This document shows, piece by piece, positions 24,310-32,712 of a DNA stretch of 33,295 nt. Origin of the DNA: Burkholderiales bacterium RIFCSPLOWO2_02_FULL_57_36 (lineage in GTDB: Bacteria > Pseudomonadota > Gammaproteobacteria > Burkholderiales > Burkholderiaceae_D). Position numbers and translations under genes: made by a program. Each line of letters starts with the position of its first letter. Within the stretch, counting starts at the first letter, position 1. The stretch is from assembly GCA_001770855.1 (NCBI GenBank), contig MESE01000088.1, forward strand, positions 1 to 33,295, read 5' to 3'. The notes beneath the pieces were generated by a model. It had not been told where the DNA came from. It made no database searches and saw nothing but the letters and a program-made list of their open reading frames with translations.

Positions 24310-26163
24310 ATGCATCGTTCTTCAATCAAGTTGATCCTGGCGACTTTGCTCGTTATCGTATTCAGCGGCTGTGACGTTGGAATTTTCAGTCCGGAAGGAA
24401 AAATCAACGCGGCCATTCCTCCCGCTTCGGAAATTACATTAGCCAAAAATGATCTGCTTGCAGCTGCACCATCCGATCAACGCAAGAGCCTGGAACAAGA
24501 ATTTTCCGGTAGGCTCAAATTGCGCGCGCTTTCCTGTTCGAAGGGTTATTCCCCATCGTGGTTAGCCTCGACGGAACAGATACTGAAGAAATTTCCCAGC
24601 CGCACGTGCTTCAACGAGGCCGACGCCGATATCGCGAAATGGATAGGCTTGCGCCGCACCGGCATCCTGCTCGCAATGCCATCGCTCAGGCCGATACCAG
24701 CCGCACCCGCAAAATACCTGATCGGTGACGGACATATACAGTCGGCGGTGTTCGCAGAGAAGGCCGGCGTAGCACTGTTCGTGACTCAGAAAAGCCTGCA
24801 GATTATCGACATGGAGCTCGGCAAGCCTTTGTTCGAGGAACCGAAACCGGCGGGCCAGTCGGGTGCGCTTTCTCCCAACGGCCGTTTGTTTACATCGGGC
24901 GCCGATGGCCGCGTCAAGATACGCAGTGCTGAAACCGGAGCGGTACTGGTTGAACTGGCTAAATTACGCGGCCACGAAATCCAGTGGCTTGACAATCGAG
25001 CGGCACTTTACAACACAAGCGATAACAACAAGGTCATGCTGCTCGATTTTTCTACCGGCAAAGAGACGCCTGTGCCGGAAATCGGACAGTCACAATCGAA
25101 AGTAATACGGATTGCGGACAGCGAAAATCAATTCCTGGTGGGATCGTACCGCGCCATTTCAAAAATAGAGCTGGTAAAGAAGGAGCAGGAACTGACCATC
25201 AATCTGATTGAAGAAAAACCGATTACCGGCGGATGGTCCCCCAATACAGCTAATCTTGGCGCCGATGGACAATATTTGTTCAGCGTGAACAGAGACCTGA
25301 TGCTCATATCAACCACGAGTCTCGATCATGAAAAAATTATATTCCAACCTTTTGGATTGCAAGCGGCTATACCGACCGCCGACCCCGACAAAATATTCAT
25401 TACCGGTTACATGAGATCGAGCATCGGCAACGGCGCCCGCTCGTTCCTGTATTCCATTGGCAGCCGCAGCCTGACCCCGGTGGATCGCACCAAGCTTATT
25501 TCTGAAAGGGTGATTTACGTTCCATCGTTGAAAAGACAGGCCGTGATTTCCGAATCGAAGGTGGCTTTGCTGGACGAACTCCCGCTCGGTGAAGCAGTGA
25601 CGTTAGACAAGTTCATCGCAGCGGCAACCGAAGAGGCGAACCAGCGCAAGCTGGAGGAATTTGATCGGATGCAGCGTGGACAACAGAATGATGCGGCGTA
25701 TCCGTCAGGCGCGGTCGCATCGAGCAGCGCATATCGCTTGGGAGGCACCGCCCCGCTGGCTGACCTGGCAAAAGATGCGCAAGTTGAAGCGATTGGCGTA
25801 TATCAGGCTGCGAATGCGTCCAAGCGCTCAGGAGAGTCCAGGACCGGGCAGGTTGAGGTGCGTATCCGTCGCTCCCCCAAGCCTGTAGTGCTGGTCCTGA
25901 GTTCGTATGAGCCGGTGCGTTGGAACCTGGTTTCCGAACCGGGCGTCCGGATTGCCGCCGTATTGTTGTCCGGCTATCACCAATCGCAAGTGGTAGGTGC
26001 AGGTACGGCCCGTGTCGTCACATTGGGAAGGTCATATGCATACCAAAACGGCACGCCGCAATACAGAGCGCTTGAAAATGAAGTAACGATGTTTATCGGA
26101 AAACGCATCAATCTGTTTCAGGGCCGCTATGAAGGATCTTCGTTTTCAGTGGGCGGAAGCTGA
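24310..26163 (+). CDS. Large lipoprotein with beta-propeller-like region and conserved C-terminal domain
   Basis: A 617-aa protein. AAGGGAG precedes the start by 7 bases. A hydrophobic leader ends in FSGC with lipidation cysteine at residue 21, so it should be anchored in a membrane. Residues of about 130-440 contain repeated strand patterns such as GALSPNGRLFTSGADGRVKIRS, as in WD40/YVTN-type propellers. A Gln/Glu-rich linker follows. The last 120 residues form a separate domain (KPVVLVLSSYEPVRWNL, then AAVLLSGYHQSQVVGAGTA), a pattern I have seen in other exported hypothetical proteins but cannot name. No enzymatic motif is visible. Confidence 0.75.
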   Translation: MHRSSIKLILATLLVIVFSGCDVGIFSPEGKINAAIPPASEITLAKNDLLAAAPSDQRKSLEQEFSGRLKLRALSCSKGYSPSWLASTEQILKKFPSRTCFNEADADIAKWIGLRRTGILLAMPSLRPIPAAPAKYLIGDGHIQSAVFAEKAGVALFVTQKSLQIIDMELGKPLFEEPKPAGQSGALSPNGRLFTSGADGRVKIRSAETGAVLVELAKLRGHEIQWLDNRAALYNTSDNNKVMLLDFSTGKETPVPEIGQSQSKVIRIADSENQFLVGSYRAISKIELVKKEQELTINLIEEKPITGGWSPNTANLGADGQYLFSVNRDLMLISTTSLDHEKIIFQPFGLQAAIPTADPDKIFITGYMRSSIGNGARSFLYSIGSRSLTPVDRTKLISERVIYVPSLKRQAVISESKVALLDELPLGEAVTLDKFIAAATEEANQRKLEEFDRMQRGQQNDAAYPSGAVASSSAYRLGGTAPLADLAKDAQVEAIGVYQAANASKRSGESRTGQVEVRIRRSPKPVVLVLSSYEPVRWNLVSEPGVRIAAVLLSGYHQSQVVGAGTARVVTLGRSYAYQNGTPQYRALENEVTMFIGKRINLFQGRYEGSSFSVGGS

Positions 26164-26256
26164 ATCGGGAATCGTGGAATTAACCGCGCCATCGCCGTAT
26201 CCGCTGCGCAAATAAAAAATGAATTGAGTTTGATGGGTAATGAGGCCGTTAGTGGC

Positions 26257-26661
26257 TCAGCGTTTGAAATCGTCTGCCCCGGCCAACGTTGATGTCCAAA
26301 GCCGTGTCGGTTCATCCGCGTCGGGGATGTCAGTGACCAAATGCCAAAGCGTCTTGATTGTTGGGGCGACGTCGTCGCCGACGAGTTGTCCTGTCCAAGC
26401 GGTAATTGAGCCGCCTGGCCACAATACCGTGAACGAAATGAGGTCATCGGCCACGTAGCCTTTCAGCTGTCCCTTGATCTCGCCGCCGTGCCCGATCCCA
26501 CTGGTCGAACTGGTATAGAGCCCTGACACGTCGCTTCCATTGATTTCAAGATCCATCGTGGATCCGATTTGATTCGTCCATCGGCCAAGCCATGCCGCGG
26601 GAGTGGTGCCATGCTTGTTTTTGGTTGATTCGGCAATTCGAATCGCTTCCTCATGCAACAT
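26257..26661 (-). CDS. Avidin/streptavidin-family biotin-binding protein without signal peptide
   Basis: A 134-aa protein; AGGAG lies 8 bases before the ATG. From residue 24 it follows the streptavidin barrel. Positions equivalent to the streptavidin biotin contacts are all present: Asn30, Ser34, Tyr49, Ser51, Trp81, Ser85, Thr87, Trp89, Trp106, Leu108, Trp122 and Asp130 (streptavidin 23, 27, 43, 45, 79, 88, 90, 92, 108, 110, 120, 128). Streptavidin Ser112 is Thr110 here. There are no cysteines. Unlike secreted avidins it starts with a polar, charged segment and has no signal peptide, so it should stay in the cytosol. It is the only minus-strand gene among the exported-protein genes. Confidence 0.9.
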   Translation of the reverse strand: MLHEEAIRIAESTKNKHGTTPAAWLGRWTNQIGSTMDLEINGSDVSGLYTSSTSGIGHGGEIKGQLKGYVADDLISFTVLWPGGSITAWTGQLVGDDVAPTIKTLWHLVTDIPDADEPTRLWTSTLAGADDFKR

Positions 26662-26853
26662 TATTTGTCTCCTGATCTGGTTATGGCGTTGAACCGGATT
26701 GACGTTTGCCGTAATGCAAAGACGTGCTCATGATTGACATCCTAAATTAGACGAACGGAAGTCGATTCGCTTTGTTGTGGATCAGTGTTGATGCAGCCCC
26801 TCTCCGCGGTGTAATCGAGTCTCGTTCAAATGAGGATAAGCAAATGATTTTGT

Positions 26854-26881
26854 TTGACTTTTAACCGGACACAACTATATT
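26854..26881 (+). promoter_or_regulatory. Sigma-70-like promoter
   Basis: TTGACT (26854-26859), 16-bp spacer and TATATT (26876-26881), 33 bp before the next plus-strand start. It could drive the run of exported-protein genes from 26915. Confidence 0.55.
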
Positions 26882-26914
26882 GATCAGATTCAACATACCG
26901 CACAGGGAACAAGG

Positions 26915-27976
26915 ATGGCCCATACGCACAAAATCGGGATGCGCCTGGTGTTTCTGGCAATGCTAGGCATTGCCTTCCTCGCTTCCGTGCCGGCTGCGGC
27001 AGCCGAGCCGGCATGGTGGACGCAGCAAAAAAGAGCCTGTGGCCTACCCGCCAACCTCGCCTATAACAGCTGGGACGGCAAATGCAATAGGTCCCCCGGC
27101 GGTTCTACGTCTACTCCCAGCTATGATCATGAAGCCGCGCGCCGCGCCCAGCAGGCGGCAGAGGCCGAACGCCAACGCCAGGCGGAAGCGGAGCGCATCG
27201 AGCGCGAACGTCTGGCAGAAGAAAAGCGCAAAAAAGATGCCGAGTTCATTCGCAACCGTGACGCAACGGCTGCGACACTGAAGGGCCACATCGGAACCTC
27301 CGCCTCGGCCAACGACGGCGGACTCAAAGGCAGTGCCGGATTAACCAATACCGAACTCAAAGGCAGCAGCAACGCCCATGCCGGTTTGAAGGAGCTGAAA
27401 GTCGCGGATCGCAGCGGCGCAGATTCCGGACAACACACCGCATGGAAACAATTGCATTGCGCCGCCTCCATCGCCGGCAGCGCCTTGGCAGCACTGCAGG
27501 GCCAAGGGGATATCGGCGAATTCAACCTCCTGGCCACTGAGGCGTTGCGCGCGCTCGACGGCCAACGGCCCAGTGTGGAATGTGGAGCCGCCCCGCCATT
27601 TCCTGACATGCGAGGCAAAGCAGTCGACGTCGAACGCGTCAAAGAAACCGAACGCCAGCTGCTGCAGAAAGCCACCGTGATCGCGGGGCGCATGAAAGAG
27701 CGACAGGCGGATGCGCAGACGAAGGACACTTCCGCTCCCGAAACGCCGGAAGAAAAAATGCGTCGCGTCCAGCGCGAGCTGAATCAAGTCAACAGCCAGA
27801 AAATCACCGGCAAAACCAAAAGCGACATTGCCCAACAAGAACGCGACCGCAAGGAATTGGCCAAACTCATTCTCGCCAATAATCAACTGGAAAAAGGCGA
27901 GCTCACCAGCATCAGCGTCGATACCCGCGATGAGACACCCAGGCCGCGCCGTAAACCTAAAACAAATGCCCAGTAG
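26915..27976 (+). CDS. Exported coiled-coil protein
   Basis: A 353-aa protein with a signal peptide (MRLVFLAMLGIAFLASVPAA, cleavage near residue 29). A short Trp/Cys-containing segment (AEPAWWTQQKRACG) follows, then a highly charged Ala/Glu/Arg/Gln coiled coil at about residues 70-115. The middle carries a loose Gly/Leu/Lys repeat (LKGS, LKGSAG, ELKGSS, LKELK). A second helical region has a Cys pair, and the basic tail ends in PRPRRKPK. I recognise no family. The next gene starts 30 bp later, so they are likely in one operon; the coiled coil suggests a structural or scaffolding role in the periplasm. Confidence 0.7.
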   Translation: MAHTHKIGMRLVFLAMLGIAFLASVPAAAAEPAWWTQQKRACGLPANLAYNSWDGKCNRSPGGSTSTPSYDHEAARRAQQAAEAERQRQAEAERIERERLAEEKRKKDAEFIRNRDATAATLKGHIGTSASANDGGLKGSAGLTNTELKGSSNAHAGLKELKVADRSGADSGQHTAWKQLHCAASIAGSALAALQGQGDIGEFNLLATEALRALDGQRPSVECGAAPPFPDMRGKAVDVERVKETERQLLQKATVIAGRMKERQADAQTKDTSAPETPEEKMRRVQRELNQVNSQKITGKTKSDIAQQERDRKELAKLILANNQLEKGELTSISVDTRDETPRPRRKPKTNAQ

Positions 27977-28006
27977 GGGGTTGATTATTTCAAAGGGGGG
28001 ACATGT

Positions 28007-29071
28007 GTGAAAAAAATTCAATTTCTTCTCACCGCAGTTTTGCTTTTTTCCGGCACCTGCGGCTATGCGGGGATACCGGCCATGCCGGAAATTCCGCTGA
28101 CGCTAGCCGATGATCTTCGCGCACCGCTCATCGTCCAGCGTCAACCGCTGGCCCTGCGCAAGCTGGCGTTAATCGAGCAAGGCGAGGCCCTGAATCAGTC
28201 ATGTTCCAAGATAAAAAAAGATTCAAGCCAACATCAAGGCTGCCTGACCAAACAACGCCAATTCAACGCCGACGTCGAGACATTACGCACCGGCATGGAC
28301 CAGCTGGCGGATGACATTGACGCGGCATTCGCGATACACATCAAACGCATCATCAACAGCATGAACGCGCTGGCCAGGCAATTGGGATGGAGCTCCGAAG
28401 AGCAAGCGCGATTGGATAAAGCCCTGAACGACTTGGCATCGGACGGCGATCCTGCCACAAGCGATCAAATCGTACAGGCATGGCGGGCCGTGCTTACCCG
28501 CGGTCAGAAGGAAGATCTCGCACGCCTGGCGGCGCAAGGCGACGGGCAGGGTTTTCCCGGCGCAGGCCAACAAACCCGGCATCAGGACTGCGCCGTCTTT
28601 GCGTTAGCCAATGCTGCGGGCCTGCCGTATGGCGTGGCCGCCGCGCGAGCGGCTGAACTGATCCGCCAGGGAGAATGGCGCAAAGCCGACGAGCGCGCAA
28701 ACCCGCAACAAACCATCGAGAAAAAAGGACTCACAGGTGGCGAAGTCATCATGCTGGCCGAAGCTTTTGGCCAAGTCGAGGTCGTGCGCAGCGCGGATTT
28801 CGCCAAGGTTCTGAAAGAAGGGCGCCCGCTACTGGTCAATGTGGTGCCGGCGAATGGCAATGTATCCGGCGGCCACCAAGTGGTGCTCACCAAGACCTTT
28901 CAACATGCGGGAGAAACCTGGTACGAAATGATGGATTCCAACCAGGGGCCGCTGCGGCGACTTTATATAAGCAACAAGGAACTGAATACGATACTGCAGG
29001 AAAATGGCGTAGCCTTCCGCCCGGAGCCGGGAATGACACCGATGCTGCTGCGAAAACGTGAAACACAATGA
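28007..29071 (+). CDS. Exported C39-like (papain-fold) cysteine peptidase
   Basis: A 354-aa protein. It uses a GTG start after AAAGGGGGG. The signal peptide is residues 1-22. An N-terminal helical region (25-170) precedes a papain-like domain: Gln193-Asp-Cys195 in HQDCAVFALANAAG, His290 in SGGHQVVL, and Asp310/Asn312 in MMDSNQG. This is the Cys-His-Asp arrangement of peptidase C39-like proteins, which often cleave after double-Gly leaders but also include inactive and transglutaminase-like relatives. With no ABC transporter fused or adjacent, it should act freely in the periplasm. Its substrate is unknown; the neighbouring exported proteins are candidates. Confidence 0.7.
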   Translation: MKKIQFLLTAVLLFSGTCGYAGIPAMPEIPLTLADDLRAPLIVQRQPLALRKLALIEQGEALNQSCSKIKKDSSQHQGCLTKQRQFNADVETLRTGMDQLADDIDAAFAIHIKRIINSMNALARQLGWSSEEQARLDKALNDLASDGDPATSDQIVQAWRAVLTRGQKEDLARLAAQGDGQGFPGAGQQTRHQDCAVFALANAAGLPYGVAAARAAELIRQGEWRKADERANPQQTIEKKGLTGGEVIMLAEAFGQVEVVRSADFAKVLKEGRPLLVNVVPANGNVSGGHQVVLTKTFQHAGETWYEMMDSNQGPLRRLYISNKELNTILQENGVAFRPEPGMTPMLLRKRETQ

Positions 29072-29105
29072 TTTCAATGTTCAATCCTCACTTCAGGCAC
29101 GCGCC

Positions 29106-30098
29106 ATGAAACAACACATTCGCTTTCTCGTTATCGTATTTTGTGTTCTCGTTACCAGTGCCTACGGAGCAGATAACGACACCCTTGTAGCAGCGATAAA
29201 AAAGGGAAGCGACGCAGAAATTGCGAGCTTGCTGGCCAATGGCACGGATATTAATGCCAAAGATTCGAACGGATGGACGCCCATGCATACAGCAGCCTAT
29301 GCGGGAAGGAAGGACATTGCCGCGTTGTTGCTGGCCAAAGGTGCCGATATCAATGCTCGAACCAAGAATGATGGCGGCACCCCATTGTATTGGGTCGTGT
29401 TGAATGGAGAAAAAGCAGAAGACATGGCTAGGTGGTTGCTGGCCAACGGTGCGGATGCCAACGTAAAGACATTCAAGGGAATGACTCCGCTATCCAATAC
29501 CGAAATGCATGCCAAAAAAGACATAGCCGTATTGTTACTGTCCAAAGGCGCGAATGTGAATACCGAAATAAATTTTAGGAATCCGATTGATTGGGCATTA
29601 TCTGTTCATGACGTGGCCATGCACAAGCGGGAGATTCATGTTGCCGAGAAATTGGAGGAGTACATGTTAAAGCAAGCCAGGGGCAATCCGCTTCCCGCAC
29701 TTGTGCCACTGACCTCGCAACTCAAAAACAAGCCGGACAACAAGAATATTCGCAGCCTCATCATCAAACTCGCCGGCGAAATCAAGCCCGCACCCGCCGT
29801 TCCCGAAGAAGCGCGCAAACATTTCGTCGAAGGCTCGGCCATCGTCAAGGCGGCAAAGAATCCGGCGCAGCAGTCTCTGGCGGCACAAAGTTTTAGCGAA
29901 GCGCTCAAGGTGGCGCCATGGTGGAGCGACGCCTATTACAACCTCGGTGTGGCGCAAGAGCTGGCCGAGAAATACGACGCGGCCGAACAAGCCTTCAATT
30001 TTTACTTATTAAGCAATCCCAGCGACAAGGAAAAGCGCGAAGTACAGGACCGCATCTACGGGTTGTCCGCCAAGCGCAAACTCTCGGGAGCGAAATAA
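29106..30098 (+). CDS. Exported ankyrin-repeat and TPR-like protein
   Basis: A 330-aa protein starting at the ATG after CAGGCACGCGCC (weak ribosome site); the signal peptide ends near AYG at residue 21. Residues of about 22-150 hold four ankyrin repeats (for example NGWTPMHTAAYAGRKDIAALLL followed by KGADINAR). The C-terminal 130 residues form a TPR-like module (IPEEARKHF-type start, then APWWSDAYYNLGVAQELAEKYDAAE and DRIYGL). That module recurs in the proteins at 30919 and 31834. A protein-interaction role in the periplasm is likely; nothing suggests catalysis. Confidence 0.8.
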   Translation: MKQHIRFLVIVFCVLVTSAYGADNDTLVAAIKKGSDAEIASLLANGTDINAKDSNGWTPMHTAAYAGRKDIAALLLAKGADINARTKNDGGTPLYWVVLNGEKAEDMARWLLANGADANVKTFKGMTPLSNTEMHAKKDIAVLLLSKGANVNTEINFRNPIDWALSVHDVAMHKREIHVAEKLEEYMLKQARGNPLPALVPLTSQLKNKPDNKNIRSLIIKLAGEIKPAPAVPEEARKHFVEGSAIVKAAKNPAQQSLAAQSFSEALKVAPWWSDAYYNLGVAQELAEKYDAAEQAFNFYLLSNPSDKEKREVQDRIYGLSAKRKLSGAK

Positions 30099-30156
30099 TG
30101 ATGCTCCACTATCGCGCACAAATGCATGCAACCACCATCACAAAGTGCGACAGGCC

Positions 30157-30465
30157 ATGAGTATGCTATCACGCAAGAGTCGTTACCGAATCGCACTTGG
30201 CCTGTTGCTGCTGACCTTCTTTGGATGGCTCGCCTGGCCATTCATCGCCAGCCCCAGCCAAATGGAGGGTTTCTGCACTTCGCTCGCCGCAGGCACGTCA
30301 TTCGTGCAAGTGAAGGCACAAGCGGCACGGCACGATTACCGGATTACGCCGCTGATGGAAGGACGCGCAGTGATTCATGAGCCAAGATCGTTTGGACGAT
30401 ATACCTGCAGCTTGCAGTTTGGCGCTGACGGCTTGGAATCATCGGCATATTCATTTAATGACTAG
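30157..30465 (+). CDS. Small protein with one N-terminal membrane helix
   Basis: A 102-aa protein. One hydrophobic helix (ALGLLLLTFFGWLAWPFIA, about residues 15-35) is followed by a short extracytoplasmic domain with two cysteines. ATGs at 30157 and 30163 and a GTG at 30145 are possible starts, none with a clear ribosome site. The TAG stop overlaps the first bases of the inverted-repeat element at 30464. I recognise no family. Confidence 0.55.
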   Translation: MSMLSRKSRYRIALGLLLLTFFGWLAWPFIASPSQMEGFCTSLAAGTSFVQVKAQAARHDYRITPLMEGRAVIHEPRSFGRYTCSLQFGADGLESSAYSFND

Positions 30466-30623
30466 TGTAGTGTTGCACTCTTCTTGAGACATAAAAATGC
30501 GTCTTTCACGCCGACTCTTCGTTGCCAATCCTCGCAATAGCTCGCTATTGCTGCGGTTGGCGCCTCGATTCGACGCGAGATCCATCATTTTTATCAGTCT
30601 CAATCTACATGCAACACTACACT
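30464..30623. mobile_element. 160-bp MITE-like element
   Basis: Terminal inverted repeats start AGTGTAGTGTTGCA at 30464 and end with its complement at 30623, extending imperfectly inward over about 37 bp (both contain TTGAGAC and ATAAAAATG). The interior folds too: GCCAA...TTGGC around GCAATAGC-TC-GCTATTGC. There is no coding capacity. A clear target duplication is not visible. It separates two small membrane-protein genes and supplies part of the upstream gene's stop codon. Confidence 0.75.
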
Positions 30624-30624
30624 G

Positions 30625-30885
30625 ATGGAATTCTTTAACTTCCTTCGTGAAGAACCGGAGATGGCCTGGTTCGTCTTGATTGCATTGTTGGTCACCATCG
30701 TGCCGATTGTGTCGGTGCTCTGGCACAAGTTATCCGGCCGCAGCCCAATCGATACGGCAAAGCAGCCGAACCAGGCAACGAAGCCGACACGCTTCGGGAA
30801 TCAGACTGAATTGATCATTCTACTTGTCGGGATTTTGTTACTGCTGGCGGTGGCCATCTGGATACGCAGCGCTTTTTTTGGATAG
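30625..30885 (+). CDS. Small two-helix membrane protein
   Basis: An 86-aa protein with hydrophobic helices at about residues 14-34 and 63-82, joined by a polar loop rich in Gln, Lys and Thr. The start lies immediately after the MITE-like element, so any original ribosome site was displaced. The 33-bp gap to the next gene suggests co-transcription. No family is recognised. Confidence 0.5.
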   Translation: MEFFNFLREEPEMAWFVLIALLVTIVPIVSVLWHKLSGRSPIDTAKQPNQATKPTRFGNQTELIILLVGILLLLAVAIWIRSAFFG

Positions 30886-30918
30886 TGCAGCGAAATAAAA
30901 AAATAAAGGATAACCAAC

Positions 30919-31788
30919 ATGATGAATCCACGCCGCAAGTTACTCATATTACTGACCGCGCTTTTTTCTTTAAGCGAAAATGTCTGTGCGCAGACTCAGC
31001 GCGAGCAACTGAAACAGATGATCGAACAGTTGCAAAAGGCACCAAGCGACAATGCGCTGCGCGAACGCATCATCAAATTGGCGCCGGCGTTGAAACCATC
31101 CCCGGCGCTACCCGACACGGCAATCGCATTCGAGGGGCGCGCCCAGTTCGCCTTCAGGAATGCAAAATCAGAAGACGATTTTGTTGTGGCGGCACGCGAG
31201 TATGAGAAAGCCGTCGCTGCGGCGCCTTGGGTGCCGGGATATTACTCGGACCTGTGCACGATTTACGAAAAAGCGGGGAAACTGGAAGACGCCAAACGCC
31301 ATTGCGGGTTTTATCTGAGCGGCCTTACCGATTCTGCACAGATAACCGACGCCAAGCGGCGCATCGCCGGTCTTGAATTCGGGATCGAGAACGCCAAGTC
31401 CGAGCAAGCGGCGTTTGAAGTGAAATTCAAATCGTTTTTGCGAAAGATTAACGGCGCAGTTTTCCGCAGTGGCGTGCTTCAGCCAAGCGGCTATCTGGAA
31501 GCGCACGTCACGGGCCCGCATGCGAGAGGCGGCAACACCGTTTACGATCTTGAAGCGTACCATGTGCGGGACGGACGTCGCCAATTTGCGGCTAGCCGCC
31601 ACATATATGGCTATGACATCGCGCTTGCCTTTATGCCGGCAACGTACTGTTCGCAGAAAGCCATCGTTTGTTTTGGCCGGGGTATATTTTCCACGGAAGG
31701 CGATACGCTGACGATAGAGCTTCCGCTTGAGAAGGACGTGACCGCGCAACCGCCATTTACAGGGCGGAAAGTGATTTTGCAGCGGTAA
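30919..31788 (+). CDS. Exported TPR-like protein, paralogue 2
   Basis: A 289-aa protein with AAGGA 8 bases before the ATG and a signal peptide ending near CAQ (residue 25). After QTQREQLKQMIEQL comes the same TPR-like module as in the proteins at 29106 and 31834: a helix of the ALRERIIKLAPALKP type, then AREYEKAVAAAPWVPGYYSDL and AKRRIAGLE. The C-terminal 130 residues form a different beta-rich domain containing two cysteines and LTIELPLEKD. It is probably part of an operon with the paralogue 45 bp downstream. Confidence 0.7.
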   Translation: MMNPRRKLLILLTALFSLSENVCAQTQREQLKQMIEQLQKAPSDNALRERIIKLAPALKPSPALPDTAIAFEGRAQFAFRNAKSEDDFVVAAREYEKAVAAAPWVPGYYSDLCTIYEKAGKLEDAKRHCGFYLSGLTDSAQITDAKRRIAGLEFGIENAKSEQAAFEVKFKSFLRKINGAVFRSGVLQPSGYLEAHVTGPHARGGNTVYDLEAYHVRDGRRQFAASRHIYGYDIALAFMPATYCSQKAIVCFGRGIFSTEGDTLTIELPLEKDVTAQPPFTGRKVILQR

Positions 31789-31833
31789 CGGTTTCAATGA
31801 AAGTCTGTTAGAAAAACGATGGGAGAACCAACA

Positions 31834-32697
31834 ATGAAATCTATCGGCAAGCGCATCATTTTTGCCATGACGTTTTTGACTTTATCGTCCGGCGTTTTCG
31901 CCCAAACCCCGCGCGAGCAATTACAAAAACTCACCGCGGAACTGGAAAAATCGCCGTACTCCACCGAACTGCGCGAAAAAATCCTCACACTCTCCGCAGA
32001 GATCAATCCAAAGCCGACAATTCCTGAAGAAGCGAGGCGCTCTTTCATCATCGGCGAAGCGTTGTTCAAGCAGGCGAAAAGCCTCAGGCCTGCTTATGAA
32101 GCAGCCAATGCCTTTCACAAAGCGACTACATTGGCGCCATGGTGGAGCGACGCCTATTGGAACCTGGCCGTTGCCCAGCAATTTGCCGGGCAATATGTCA
32201 GCGCAAAGGAATCGTTACGGCTTTATCTGCTGACAAATCTGAGTGCGGCGGATCGGCGTACTGCACAGGATCGCCTCTATGCAATCGATGCCGACATCAT
32301 GGTGGCTGCATCGAGCGTGTCTGGTGGGATCGCAGGATTCTGGCAAAGAAGCAGTTACCGAGGCACCGGACAATGGGTCAACGAGCCCCCCGATACAGTC
32401 AGGGCGACGGTATATGAAGTTCAACAAACCGGATCGGCCTACAGCCTCAAATGCACGACGTGCATTCCCGATGAAAAGCAGACGCATCTAATAAACGCTG
32501 GCATGAATGCCATTCATTTTAGAGTTCAAGCATCTTCGTACAAGGCTGATTATGCGTGCAAACTGAACGACGCTCAGTTGATTTGCATGTCGACTTATCA
32601 AGATGGCGCGCGGCAGGAAGAACGCTATCTCAAACGAAGCATGTGCGAAATTGTCGGCGGGCCGGGAATATTAGGCTACTTCGTTCTCTGCAAATAG
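31834..32697 (+). CDS. Exported TPR-like protein, paralogue 3
   Basis: A 287-aa protein. I start at 31834, after GGGAG, rather than at 31819. The signal peptide ends near VFAQ. The mature N-terminus QTPREQLQKLTAEL closely matches the protein at 30919. The module APWWSDAYWNLAVAQQFAGQYVSA matches the ankyrin protein at 29106, including 27 identical nucleotides. The C-terminal 110 residues are a separate beta-rich domain with six cysteines, including KCTTCIP, unlike either paralogue. The shared front module with varying ends suggests a family built by duplication and domain exchange. Confidence 0.75.
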   Translation: MKSIGKRIIFAMTFLTLSSGVFAQTPREQLQKLTAELEKSPYSTELREKILTLSAEINPKPTIPEEARRSFIIGEALFKQAKSLRPAYEAANAFHKATTLAPWWSDAYWNLAVAQQFAGQYVSAKESLRLYLLTNLSAADRRTAQDRLYAIDADIMVAASSVSGGIAGFWQRSSYRGTGQWVNEPPDTVRATVYEVQQTGSAYSLKCTTCIPDEKQTHLINAGMNAIHFRVQASSYKADYACKLNDAQLICMSTYQDGARQEERYLKRSMCEIVGGPGILGYFVLCK

Positions 32698-32712
32698 ACA
32701 CGAAAGAAAATC

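Noticed and set aside
30451..30726. 91-aa minus-strand frame across the MITE-like element
   Set aside because: It is composed of the inverted-repeat element plus antisense of the following gene and has no transposase motif.
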